From Pelobates cultripes (taxonomy: Eukaryota > Chordata > Amphibia > Anura > Pelobatidae): 64,000 bases of DNA. Both the position numbers and the translations under genes were made by a program. The DNA lies in contig OW240921.1 of NCBI GenBank assembly GCA_933207985.1, forward strand, positions 114,454,021-114,518,020. The letters run 5' to 3'. Below, piece by piece: positions 52,330 to 62,479 of the stretch. Positions within the stretch are counted from its first letter, which is position 1; each line of letters begins with the position of its first letter. The notes below the pieces were generated by a model that saw only the letters and a list, made by a program, of their open reading frames with translations, searched no databases and was not told where the DNA came from.

Positions 52330-54982
52330 TGTCTCTTTTCTTACATACATAAATAATGCATATTACATGCCCCAAGCATTTTGTGGGAAGTTTAGTGTTG
52401 AAGGGGGAGTAAAGAAAAAAGAGGAAGAAAAGGGGGTAATGCGGGGTTATCAAGGGAATGGGGAAGGGATGACCCTCGGTTGTCCTGCTGGTTTGGCGGG
52501 GTGACCTGTGTCCGTAGGGGAGGATGGCTAGCAAGTATCGTCCGTCGCCGAGTTATTGTTTGTTCTCGTGATAGGACCGGATCTCATCTGCGCCACACCA
52601 CGGATGCCGTTCGTACCTTCCATCAGCCATTATGTCGTTGGGTTATCAGTGTGGTCGTTGTATGTGTCCCATATATGTTTTGCCTTCGCTACTGTAGGTC
52701 TTGGGCCAAACTGGTGTTGGTGCATGGCTTCATATGTCCAATTGAGTGCAATTTGGTTTAATAGGTGTGTATGCGATGGTATTTCTCTAGATTTTCAATG
52801 TCTCGCTATTAGGATATGTACTGATGTAAGCGTATGGTATATTAACGCCCGGTGAGTTTTGGACATCCTCTCAGGAAACCTGTACAACAGACACAGTGCA
52901 GGATTTTTTTCTACCTGGTGACCGAGCATATCCGACATGATTTGGAGGGCTTGTGTACAGTGAGGAGCAAGTGTGGGACATGTCCACCATATGTGGATCA
53001 TCGTGCCCACTTCCCTCTCGCAACGCCAACACATGTTCGAGGAGGCAGGCCAAATTTTGTGTATCATTTCCGGTACTAAGTACCAACGGTATAATATTTT
53101 CCGTTGTATCTCTACGTGTTGGGCGCACGATGTTATGCCTTTATGTGCTGTGTAAGCTCTTTTCCGCTGCTCTGGTCTTAACTCTGTGCCTAATTCTTTG
53201 TGCCAAGCTTTTTTGTAGTGCTCAAGTGTTAGTGGTTGGCCTTGTAGGATCATGTGGTAGCGTCAAGGAACATGAAGCGGCCCTAGTTTTCTAGAGCTGT
53301 GCATGAGGTCTAGTACCTTGCAGGTATTATTTGAGCCCTGTCTGCCCCTTACAAACCCTACTTGATCATCATGTATTAGTTCTGGTAGAATAGTTTTAAG
53401 TCTGTTGGCCTACAGTTTTGCAAATAGCTTGGCATCTGTATTGAGTAGAGAAATCAGACGGAAATTTGGGCATGCGGTCGGAGGTTTCCCTGTTTTGGCA
53501 GGTAATATGTGCCTGCAAGAGCTCTATGGGTAATGAGTGTTTATCTATGGCGTTATTGAATAAGGTAGTCAGTGCAGGGGATAAGATGTCTGCGTAGAAA
53601 TGGTAATATGTGTTCACGAATCCGTCAGGACCCGGGGCTTTGCCTGTAGGGGGGTTTTTATTATGTCCTTTACCTCTTGTTGAGTGATGGGGGCTGAGAA
53701 GGCTTCTCTATGCTGTTGTTAGAGGGTTGGCAAGTGGGAATCCTTTAAGTATTCATAGATAGATGCGGGGGATGTTGAGGGTGTTAGTGGGTTATTTTTA
53801 AGGTTGTATAAAGTTTCATAGTACGTGGCGAATTCGTCGCTTATAGCTTTTGGAGCCTGTCTCCATTTGGTGTCTGTATGTGTGTTATTTTGGATGTATT
53901 TTGGGCTAGTATTTTGCTCGCAGAGTAGTGTGTGGCTTTTAATTTCCTTAGTGAGTAGCCTACTGTAGTAAGTGTTAAAGTCTGTATTTTATCCTGTGTT
54001 TCTGAGATTCGGCTTTTTAACTCTGGGGACTGGTTTGTTTGGTTTAGTTTATTAAGATCATGTAGTTGTTTGTACCAGGTGACCTGTTGGATATGGGACG
54101 TCCGTTTGAGGTAGTGGGCTCTTTTTATCAGTTCCCCGCGTATGACGGGTTTGTGAGCTAGCCAGGTTGTTTACGTAGAGATCTCTGGTGTGGTATTTAC
54201 TTTAAAATAGTTTGTGAGCGTGTTTTCTATGTGTTTTGTAAATGTTTTGTCGTGTAATAGTGTTTCGTTCAAACACCAAGGGCTTCTCTTGGGGCTTTCA
54301 AATTTGTCTTTTAGTTCCAAGGTGATGGGTGCATGGTCCGACCATGCGATTGTCGCTATGGAACATTTGAGTACCTGCGTTAAGTGTTTTCCCTCAGTGA
54401 GGAACCTGTCGATTCAGGTGTAGGAGTTATAAACCGAGGAGAAGAGGACCCTCCATGCGTCATAGAGGTTATGTTCGTCTAGTAGTATGTTTTGCGTTGT
54501 CTCCTGGCTGGGGTGCTTCCCTGTGTACTTGATCCTTTGGATGAGTCTAAGCCAGGGTCCAGAGTGTGGTTAAAATCTCCACATATTATCAACATTCCCT
54601 TCTGGATAGGCGCTATTTTAGCTAGTGTTCTGTGTAGGAAGTTGCGTTGTTCTGAGTTGGGTGCGTATACATTTACTATTGTGTAGGTAATATCATTGAT
54701 GGTGCAAATTAGTATGATATATTTGCCCTCCTCATCTATGACTAGGTCATGTTCTATGAATGCTACTCGGTTGCTTATTAACACAGAGACCCCTTTTGTT
54801 TTGGATTTTGCCATAGCGTGAAGTTGATATGGGTATGCGAGGGGTTTAAGGTTGTGTGGTTTGGTGAATTGTGTCTCCTGGAGACACACTACATCAGGTT
54901 GGGATTTTTGAAGGTCTTGGAATAGGAGGTGGCGTTTAACAGGGGTGTTCAGCCCCCTGACATTGTGGCTATATATTTTCAT
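52330..54982 (-). pseudogene. L1-type LINE ORF2 with internal deletion
   Basis: Starting at 54982, MKIYSHNVRGLN opens an AP-endonuclease domain with the expected Asn (residue 7), Glu (VCLQETQF), Asn in NVYAPN and Asp/Asn in CGDFNHTLD. Further along, in broken frames, are IDKHSLPIELLQAHIT and [20 protein letters not shown], the reverse transcriptase fingers. At about 53290 the sequence jumps from [11 protein letters not shown] directly into the C-terminal part (LTLEHYKKAWHKELGTEL, KILYRWYLVPEMIHKI, CWRCEREVGTMIHIWWTCP). The palm with its YADD box and the thumb are deleted, probably over a kilobase. Product of the intact family: nicking endonuclease and reverse transcriptase for target-primed integration. 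The 3' boundary near 52330 is approximate. Confidence 0.8.
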
Positions 54983-56049
54983 AAAGGGAAGGCATATGTG
55001 AGACGCTGGTTATGTTGCCAGTAGTATAAGTATTGTATTTCCCTTGAGTATCCTTGTATGGCCCAGAAGTTAAGTCTATTGTGATGTATGTAAATAATGG
55101 TGAAGTGGGGTGTATACTTGCAGTTATGACATGCAAAGGCTGTGGAGTTTTCACGTGGCTTGTATCCGTGGCGGGTCGTGTCCTTTCTTGAGACTTCTGT
55201 ACCAGTACTGGAGCCCTGAGTTTATGTGGGAACATCCCCTTATAGGGTCTAGGTTGGTCTAGGTAAGGGAGGGAAGGTAGGAAATTTATAAAAGAGAAAA
55301 GGAGAAACAGTGCGGTTAGGACCGCGGAGCCCAAAGTGGGCTGAGTACCCTGAGTGGGTACTACGGAGGTTGGCAACTTCAAAAACATAAACAAAGTATC
55401 GTATGCGATTAGCCCTAAAACATTTCTGAACAATTCTACAAACATTATTGTATTTTTTTTTGTTTGTTCGTTTTTTTCATTATGTATACAAAAGTTACAA
55501 ACATAAATCACAGACTTGGACAGGTGTCGAGCCTATAGGTCAAGTCAGGCGGTAAAACACCTTCATCCTGTGGTTAACTTTGCCAAGTAAGAGAATGATA
55601 GGCCTTTAGTGGCATGTTCATTGGCAAAATGTATCTGGTTTCGAAAGGAGTGTCTGGTTGTCTGCGTCCTCCCTTATCAGTAATACGAAGGGTGAGAAAA
55701 CTGCTTTTTTTTATTATATATATTTTGTTTTTTTTTTCCTGTGAGTGCAGGTATGAGTGTGAAGTGTGAGGGATGTGCTGTAGGGGGTGAGGGATTGTAT
55801 ACTGATACCAGATAGATATGTCCACAATCAGGAAGCATCGCTTCTCAGTCCTGAATCTGTAACACCCATGTCTGGATATAAGAAAGTGAAGGGTGGGTTA
55901 TTTCCTTGCCTTCTTCCACTCTTGTTCTATTCGCTATGGCGAGGTTGTATGCCCAGGCTGTTTGCGGACAGGTAAACCCCATTGCTTCAGGGCCTTTAAT
56001 CCTTCTTCTGGTGTTGTCGCGTGGGTAAAGGCTCCATTACGCTGGATGA

Positions 56050-56850
56050 TCAGGCATACCAGGTGCCCCATCTATAGGGGATCTTGTGTTCCTGCAGGGT
56101 GTCAGTTATCACCTTGAAGTCCCTTTGCCGTTGTAGGGCAGCCGCTGATAGGTCTGCATATATCTGTAGCTGGTTATATTGTTGTGGAAGGTTTGTGCGG
56201 TTCCTTGCAGCTTTCAGTATGGCCTCTTTGACGTGATAGTAGTGTAGGTGAGTCAGCGTGTCTCTTGCTGCGTCTGCGGGCAGGAACTTCAGTTTGGCCA
56301 CACGGTGAGCCCGGTCAAGAAGAATCATATCCGTTGGCATGTCCGGTATAAGGCTCTTGAAAAACCCTGTTAAGAATTCAGGTATGTTGGCTTGCGTTAC
56401 CGATTCCGGTATTCCCCGCACTCTTAAGTTTTGCCGCCGTGATCTATCTTCAAGATCAGAGAGCTTAAGTTGGGCTGAGGTGAGTTGCTTTTCCAGGGCT
56501 TGAATGTGGTCTGCTAGGTCATTGTGGGCTTCTGCGTATTCGCCCATGCGGTGCTCTACGTGGGCTGTTCTTTTGCCCAGCTCCTGGATGTCTTTACTGA
56601 GCACAGTAACCGATGCTTGAATATTATTCAACAGTTTATCGGACATTTCGTCCAGGCATGCTCTCAGGATTTCTTGTGTGATGGGGAGATTCCCTGGGTT
56701 GGGTGAGTGTTGCAGGGGGAGAGTGTCATCTCCGCCACCATCTTGGTCAGCCTCATGTTGGCCTTGGGATTTGTTCGGCGCTGATCGCGCTGTGAAAAAG
56801 CCTGATTAGTCCCCCTGTTCATGGATTTTCTTACCCTTTTGCTGTGCCAT
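56050..56850 (-). pseudogene. L1-type LINE ORF1, near full length with one stop
   Basis: The start MAQQKGKKIHEQGD at 56850 is followed by a stop codon. The frame then continues through to RWGTWYA at 56050. It contains a heptad-rich coiled coil (MSDKLLNNIQASVTVLSKDI onward), LSDLEDRSRRQNLRVRGIPE opening the RNA-recognition domain, DRAHRVAKLKFLPADAARDT and YNQLQIYADLSAAALQRQRD of the C-terminal domain. Apart from the stop it is the best-preserved ORF1 here. It lies 1.07 kb upstream of ORF2 in the same element. Confidence 0.85.
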
Positions 56851-56995
56851 GCTGCTTGTGGGGCAAGTGGGGGTAGCTTTTTTAGTCACAGTTGCTGGGT
56901 TAAGTCGCTTTGTAGGCTAATCTCGGAGCGGAGCGCTAGTGCCGTGTGATCATCCGCTTCACCGTTCAGGCCACGCCCCCTCAGCATTCAGTTCT
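56851..56995 (-). mobile_element. 5' leader of the minus-strand L1
   Basis: On the minus strand, AGGGGGCGTGGCCTGAACGG...CTCCGAGATTAGCC leads into the ORF1 start. The plus-strand copy has the similar opening GAGGGGGTGTGGGTAACCGC at 21396 before its ORF1, so both mark the 5' end of the family. Confidence 0.5.
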
Positions 56996-57329
56996 CGCCC
57001 CCCAGATTTTTTATGAACATTGTATTATCTATCTGTCTGTCTGTCTATCAAAATATATATAAACACTGCTCAAAAAAAATAAAGGGAACACTTAAACAAC
57101 ACAATGTAACTCCAAGTCAATCACACTTCTGTGAACTCAAACTGTCCACTTAGGAAGCAACACTGAGTGACAATCAATTTCACATGCTGTTGTGCAAATG
57201 GGATAGACATCCCCAATAAAGGAGTGGTTCTGGAGGTGGTGACCACAGACCACTTCTCAGTTCCTATGCTTCTTGGCTGATGTTTTGGTCACTTTTGAAT
57301 GCTGGCGGTGCTTTCACTCTACTGGTAGC

Positions 57330-58362
57330 ATGAGACGGAGTCTACAACCCACACAAGTGGCTCAGGTAGTGCAGCTCATCCAGGATGGCACATCAATGTG
57401 AGCTGTGTCAAGAAGGTTTGCTGTGTCTGTCAGCATAGTGTCCAGAGCATGGAGCCGCTACCAGGAGACAGGCCAGTACATCAGGAGACGTGGATGAGGC
57501 CATAGGAGGGCAACAACCCAGCAGAATCGCTACCTCCGCCTTTGTGCAAGGAGGAACAGGAGGAGCACTGCCAGAGCTCTGCAAAATGTCCTCCAGCAGG
57601 CCACAAATATGCATGTGTCTGCTCAAACGGTCAAAAACAGACTCCATGAGGGTGATATGAGGGCCCAACATCCACAGGTGAGGGTTGTGCTTACAGCCCA
57701 ACACCGTGCAGGACGTTTGGCATTTGCCAGAGAACACCAAGATTGGAAAATTCTCCACTGGTGCCCTGTGCTCTTCACAGATGAAAGCAGGTTCACACTG
57801 AGCACATGTGACAGACGTGACAGTCTGGAGACGCCATGGAGAACGTTCTGCTGCCTGCAACATCCTCCAGCATGACCGGTTTGGCAGTGGGTCAGTAATG
57901 GTGTGGGGTGGCATTTCTTTGGGTGGCCGCACAGCCCTGTATGTGCTCGCCAGAGGTAGCCTGACTGCCATTAGGTACCGAGATGAGATCCTCAGACCTC
58001 TTGTGAGACCATATGCTGGTGCGGTTGGCCCTGGGTTCCTCCTAATGCAAGACCATTCTAGATCTCATGTGGCTGGAGTGTGTCAGCAGTTCCTGCAAGA
58101 TGAAGGCATTGATGCTATGGACTGGCCTGCCCGTTCCCCAGACCTGAATCCAATTGAGCACATCTAGGACATCATGTCTCGCTCCATCCACCAACGTCAT
58201 GTTGCACCACAGACTGTCCAGGAGTTGGCAGATGCTTTAGTCCAGTTCTGAGAGGAGATCTCTCAGGAGACCATCCGCCACCTCATCAGGAGCATGCACA
58301 GGTGTTGTAGGGAGGTCATACAGGCACGTGGAGGCCACACACACTACCGAGCCTCATTTTGA
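57330..58362 (+). pseudogene. Tc1-like transposase, decayed
   Basis: From the ATG at 57330: [20 protein letters not shown] is the paired-type helix-turn-helix region. [15 protein letters not shown] is the second helix-turn-helix. [13 protein letters not shown] holds the first catalytic Asp, GFLLMQDHSRSHVAG the second, and DWPARSPDLNPIEHI the third block. Four or more stops interrupt it: TGA after GTSM, TGA after RRRG, TAG after IEHI, and TGA after ADALVQF. The frame shifts near 57830. Two of the TGAs are where CGA or TGG would be expected. It is a full-length family member in layout but inactive. Confidence 0.85.
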
Positions 58363-58714
58363 CTTGTTTTAAGGACATTACATCAAAGTTAGATCAGCCT
58401 GTAGTGTGTTTTTCCAATGTAATTTTGAGTGTGACTCCAAATTCAGACCTCCATGGGTTGGAAAATGTGATTTTCATTTTTTAATTTTTGTGTGATTTTG
58501 TTGTCAGCACATTCAACTATGTAAAGAAAAAAGTATTTCAGAAGAATATTTAATTCATTCGGATCTAGGATTAGTGATGTCGCGAACACAAAATTTTCGG
58601 TTCGCGAATCGCGAACGCGAACTTCCGCAAATGTTTGCGAACCGGATGAACCCGGCGAACCGCCATAGACTTCAATAGGCAGGCAAATTTTAAAACCCAC
58701 AGGGACTCTTTCTG

Positions 58715-59105
58715 GTTGAAGGGGGGGGGGAGGAGACCTACTCTCCTCCCCCCCGGCCCCCACCCCTGGGCGGCGGGTGGGGGCCATAAAGATAATGAGG
58801 GGGGGACATACTGTCCTCCCCCTCTCCGGCCCCCACGCCATAATGATAATGGGGGGGGACCTGAGCGGTGGGTGGGGGCCCTAGAATTAACAATAAGGGG
58901 GGGACCTATTGTCCCCCCCGGCCCCCACCCCTGAGCGGTGGGTGGGGGCCCTAAAAATAACAATAAGGGGGACCTACTGTCCCCCCCGGCCCCCACCCCT
59001 GAGCGGTGGGTGGGGGCCCTAAAAATAACAATAAGGGGAGGACCTATTGTCCCCCCCGGCCCCCACCCCTGAGCAGTAGGTGGGGGCCCTAAATACAAAG
59101 GGGGG
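58715..59105. repeat. Left minisatellite of the foldback element
   Basis: About five units of 60-70 bases contain TGAGCGGTGGGTGGGGGCCC, AATAACAATAAGGGGG and ACCTATTGTCCCCCCCGGCC are present. The G-runs could form quadruplexes. Confidence 0.85.
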
Positions 59106-59313
59106 GACCCTAGTCACCCCTCCCCCCCAAAAAAAAAATTATCTCCCTACCTACCCCCCTCACCCTAAAAATAATGAGGGGGGACCTTTAACTAAAAAGC
59201 TGTAAAAAGAAAAATTAGATAAAAATAACTTACCATTTGATGTTTTCTTTCTACTACAATCTTCTTTTTTCAGCCCCAAAAAAGGCCAAATAAAAAGCCA
59301 TAAGAACCGACGC

Positions 59314-59585
59314 AAAATGACACAGAGCACTGTGATTGGATGGCTTGAAATCCATCCAATCACAGTGCTCTGTGACATTTTACACAGCGTGGGGAAATTG
59401 AACTTTCCCACGCTGTTTAAAATGACACAGAGCACTGTAATTGGATGGATTTCAAGCCATCCAATCACAGTGCTCTGTGTCATTTTACACAGCGTGGGAA
59501 ATTTCTTTTGAATTTTCCCACGCTGTGTAAAATGACAAAGAGCACTCTGATTGGCTTAAACCTGCCAATCAGAGTGTTCTTAGCC
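59314..59585. repeat. Array of alternating palindromes
   Basis: Palindrome P1 (AAAATGACACAGAGCACTGT...ATCCATCCAATCACAGTGC) occupies 59314-59381 and again 59420-59487, with a shorter relative at 59530-59585. Palindrome P2 (CAGCGTGGGGAAATTGAACTTTCCCACGCTG and a variant) lies between them at about 59386-59416 and 59492-59525. Confidence 0.9.
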
Positions 59586-59844
59586 TAATTGCAGGGTGTG
59601 GCAAGGCTTTATAAGCCTTCCCCCGCCCTGCAGAGCTCAGTCTGCGCGGAGCCCTCCATGGCTGAAATTGGATTATTTTTTTGTGCGCTCGTTGTTTTTT
59701 GTTTTGAATTTTTTAATTGCGTCGGTTCTTATGGCTTTTTATTTGGCCTTTTTTGGGGCTGAAAAAAGAAGATTGTAGAAGAAAACATCAAATGGTAAGT
59801 TATTTTTAAATAATTTTTTTTTTACAGCTTTTTAGTTAAAGGTC

Positions 59845-60482
59845 CCCCCCCTTTGTATTTAGGGCCCCCACCCACCGCTCAGGGGTGGGGGCCGGGGGGG
59901 GGACAATAGGTCCCCCCTTATTGTTAATTTTAGGGCCCCCACCCACCGCTCAGGGGTGGGGGCCGGGGGGGACAGTAGGTCCCCCCCTTATTGTTATTTT
60001 TAGGGCCCCCACCCACCGCTTTGGGGACAGTAGGTCCCCCCCCCCCACCCATTGGGGGTGGGGGCCCCCTCCCCTGCTCAGGGTCAGTGGGTCCCCCTTT
60101 TGTTATTTTAGGGCCCCCACCCACCGCTCAGGGGTGGGGGCCGGGGGGACAATAGGTCCCCCCCTTATTGTTAATTTTAGGGCCCCCACCCACCGCTCAG
60201 GGGTGGGGGCCGGGGGAACAATAGGTCCCCCCTTATTGTTCATTTTAGGGCCCCCACCCACCGCTCAGGGGTGGGGGCCGGGGGGGGACAATAGGTCCCC
60301 CCCTTATTGTTCATTTTAGGGCCCCCACCCACCCCTCAGGGGTGGGTGCCGGGGGGACAATAGGTCTCCCCCTTATTGTTATTAGGGCCCCCACCCACCG
60401 CTCAGGGGTGGGGGCCGGGGGGGACAGTAGGTCCCCCCTTATTGTTATTTTTAGGGCCCCCACCCACCGCTCAGGGGGGGGA
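59845..60482. repeat. Right minisatellite of the foldback element
   Basis: Nine to ten units of GGGCCCCCACCCACCGCTCA, GGGGTGGGGGCCGGGG and ACAATAGGTCCCCCCTTATT are present, the inverted counterpart of the left array and about twice as long. Confidence 0.85.
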
Positions 60483-60503
60483 CCCTTTTTTTTTTTTTTT
60501 TAA

Positions 60504-60617
60504 CAGTGAGCAGCCACAGGCTGCTCACTGTTTAATAGACATGCCCCTACTCGCGGTATTGCGAGTAGGGGCACAATTTACTAATACTAAGTAATTTTTA
60601 CTTAGTATTAGTAAATT
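60504..60617. repeat. Three consecutive perfect hairpins
   Basis: Arms are 60504-60515/60519-60530 (CAGTGAGCAGCC), 60542-60554/60561-60573 (TGCCCCTACTCGC) and 60575-60591/60601-60617 (AATTTACTAATACTAAG). All are exact and follow one another near the right end of the foldback element. Confidence 0.9.
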
Positions 60618-60746
60618 AATAGGGGTCGGACCGAACATCGCATATGTTCGCCATCCGTGGCGAACACGAACACGCTATGTTCGCCAGGAACCATTCGGGA
60701 CTTCACTATCTAGGATGTGTTATTTTTGTGTTCCCTTTATTTTTGT

Positions 60747-60785
60747 GTATGTGTGTGTGTGTATGTGTGTGTGTGTGTGTGTATA

Positions 60786-60821
<36 letters not shown>

Positions 60822-60822
60822 C

Positions 60823-60864
<42 letters not shown>
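60747..60864. repeat. (TG)n and (TA)n compound microsatellite
   Basis: Alternating tracts TG, TA, TG, TA. It replaces the extreme right end of the Tc1 element. Confidence 0.95.
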
Positions 60865-61214
60865 GATCATACATTGCATAAGACTGCCACAAAACTATTG
60901 TACCCCATTTTTGGCAGGTCATATCCTAGATATCCAATAGCTGCTCTTATGAAATGAATCCACTCACTTGGGAATTCATTCCTCCTGGAACTCAGTGCAT
61001 TTCAAGGTAAAATAGGGACCTGGAATGAGGCACCTGTGAAATAGTGAACTTCACTCCCTCAGGGCTCTCAAACAGCAACATAGTGGAAAAAAACAAGAGA
61101 AACCGAGCACTGCGGTTGGCAAGAGGGACAAGTAGGAGGGAGGGGTGAGTGGCTGCTGTATTGAATTGAGGGACAGGAAATTGTGAGGAAGTAGAGACTG
61201 ACATCTTCTCCCTC
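60865..61214. other. No gene recognised
   Basis: Mixed composition, no frame with motifs and no repeat boundary. Confidence 0.5.
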
Positions 61215-61220
61215 ACATTG

Positions 61221-61252
<32 letters not shown>

Positions 61253-62440
61253 GTTATAATTTATATAGCGTCATCAAATTCCGCAGCGCTTTACAATGGG
61301 TGGATGAACAGACATGTAGTTGTAACCAGACAAGTTGGAAACACAGGAACAGAGGGGTTGAGGGCCCTGCTCAATGAGCTTACATGCTAGAGGAAGTGGG
61401 ATAAAGTGACACAAAAGGTAAGGATAATATTAGACTAATGACAATTGCAAGAGAGCAATCAGTTGGGAGCTGATTAATTGATACGCTTTTATGAACAAGT
61501 AGGTTTTTAATGATTTTTTTGAAGGAGTGGAGTGAGCATCTAATGGAGGAGGGAAGTGAGTTTCAAAGGAATGGTGCAGCCCTGGAGAAGTCTTGAAGTC
61601 GAGCATCAGAAGTTGGAGTCTGGACAGAAGACAGACATAAGTCTTCAGCAGAGCATAAGGGCCTAGACGTGACATACTTGAGTATTAGTGAGGATAGATC
61701 GGTGGGAGTAGCATTAAGTAGAGATTTGAAAGCAATAACCAGAATTTTAAATTGAACCTTATATCTTACAGGAAGCCAATCTAGTGACTGACAGAAAAGT
61801 GAGGCGTGGGAGGTGCGGTCGGAACAGGAAGATGAGCCTCGCTGCTGCATTCATAATGCAAGTTGGGAGCATGTAAGACCACTGAGAAGCGGATTACAGT
61901 AGTCAAAGCAAGAAAGGACAATGGAACGGACCAGCACCTTAGTCGCATCTGGCGTTAAGTGCATACACTACTCTTTCAAGGATCTTGGATGCAAAAGGCA
62001 GTAGCGAGATAGGACGGTAATTGGATGGGGAGTTAGGGTCAAGGTTGGGCTTCTTTAGAATTGGGGTTACAGTTGCATGTTTGAAGGGCGAAGGAAATAT
62101 GCCAGAGGAGAGAGAGAGAGATTGAGAATTTTAGTGAGAGGTGGAGAAAGAGAAGAAGACAGAGTACGGATGAGATGCAAGGGAACTGAATCTAGGGAGC
62201 AGGTGGTGGGGCGGGAGGACTGGAGCAGAGCAGAAACCTCTTCCACTGTAGCGGGTGCGAATGAACATAGAACAGCAGAGGGAGTGAAGTTAGAGGAAGT
62301 ATTCAGCGCCGAACAATACTCTGATTTTATAAGGGAGTGGGAAAGTAGTAGCCAATTAAATAGGCTTTTACATACTGCCAGACAAAACTGTAGAAAAAAA
62401 AAAAGTATCAACTCAAGGCAGTCCTTCAATGCAAAATCTA
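61215..62440 (-). pseudogene. L2/CR1-clade LINE ORF2 fragment with (ATT)n tail
   Basis: On the minus strand, from high to low coordinates: TCSLDSVPLHLIRTL, PILKKPNLDPNSPSNYRPIS and LLPFASKILERVVY are reverse-transcriptase fingers motifs. After a deletion come SLDWLPVRYKVQFKILVIAF and ARLQDFSRAAPFL, the conserved C-terminal region. The 3' end matches the tails at 11.8 and 25.6 kb (TGTAAAGCGCTGCGGAATTT...TATATAAAT...AATAAT). The catalytic palm is deleted. Confidence 0.75.
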
Positions 62441-62479
62441 TCCAAATTTTCTATAGGCCAGCCATTCAGCCATTTTAGG

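Larger units (their letters stand above)
58572..60708. mobile_element. Foldback hAT element (2137 bp) nested in Tc1
   Basis: The ends TAGTGATG and CTTCACTA are inverted, with TCTAGGAT on both sides (58564-58571 and 60709-60716), an exact 8-bp duplication. The inside is a large inverted repeat. A G-rich minisatellite plus the block GACCTTTAACTAAAAAGCTG...GAACCGACGC on the left mirrors GCGTCGGTTCTTATGG...AGTTAAAGGTCC plus a C-rich minisatellite on the right. The middle is an array of alternating palindromes and a spacer with TTATAAGCC. No coding frame survives comparison between arms. Confidence 0.9.
57059..60745 (+). mobile_element. Tc1-like element split by a nested hAT element
   Basis: The left end CACTGCTCAAAAAAAATAAAGGGAACAC begins at 57064. 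The right end is GTGTTATTTTTGTGTTCCCTTTATTTTTG at 60717-60745, whose complement matches the left end's AAAATAAAGGGAACAC. The last bases are replaced by a TG microsatellite. The 2.1-kb foldback element sits in the right terminal region between two TCTAGGAT copies. Without it the Tc1 element would be about 1.55 kb. Confidence 0.85.

Noticed and set aside
57408..57971. 187-residue minus-strand frame
   Set aside because: Antisense to the Tc1 transposase, whose motifs are clear on the plus strand.
58443..60319. Pro/Gly-rich frames in both directions
   Set aside because: Translations of the mirrored G/C-rich minisatellites of the foldback element.
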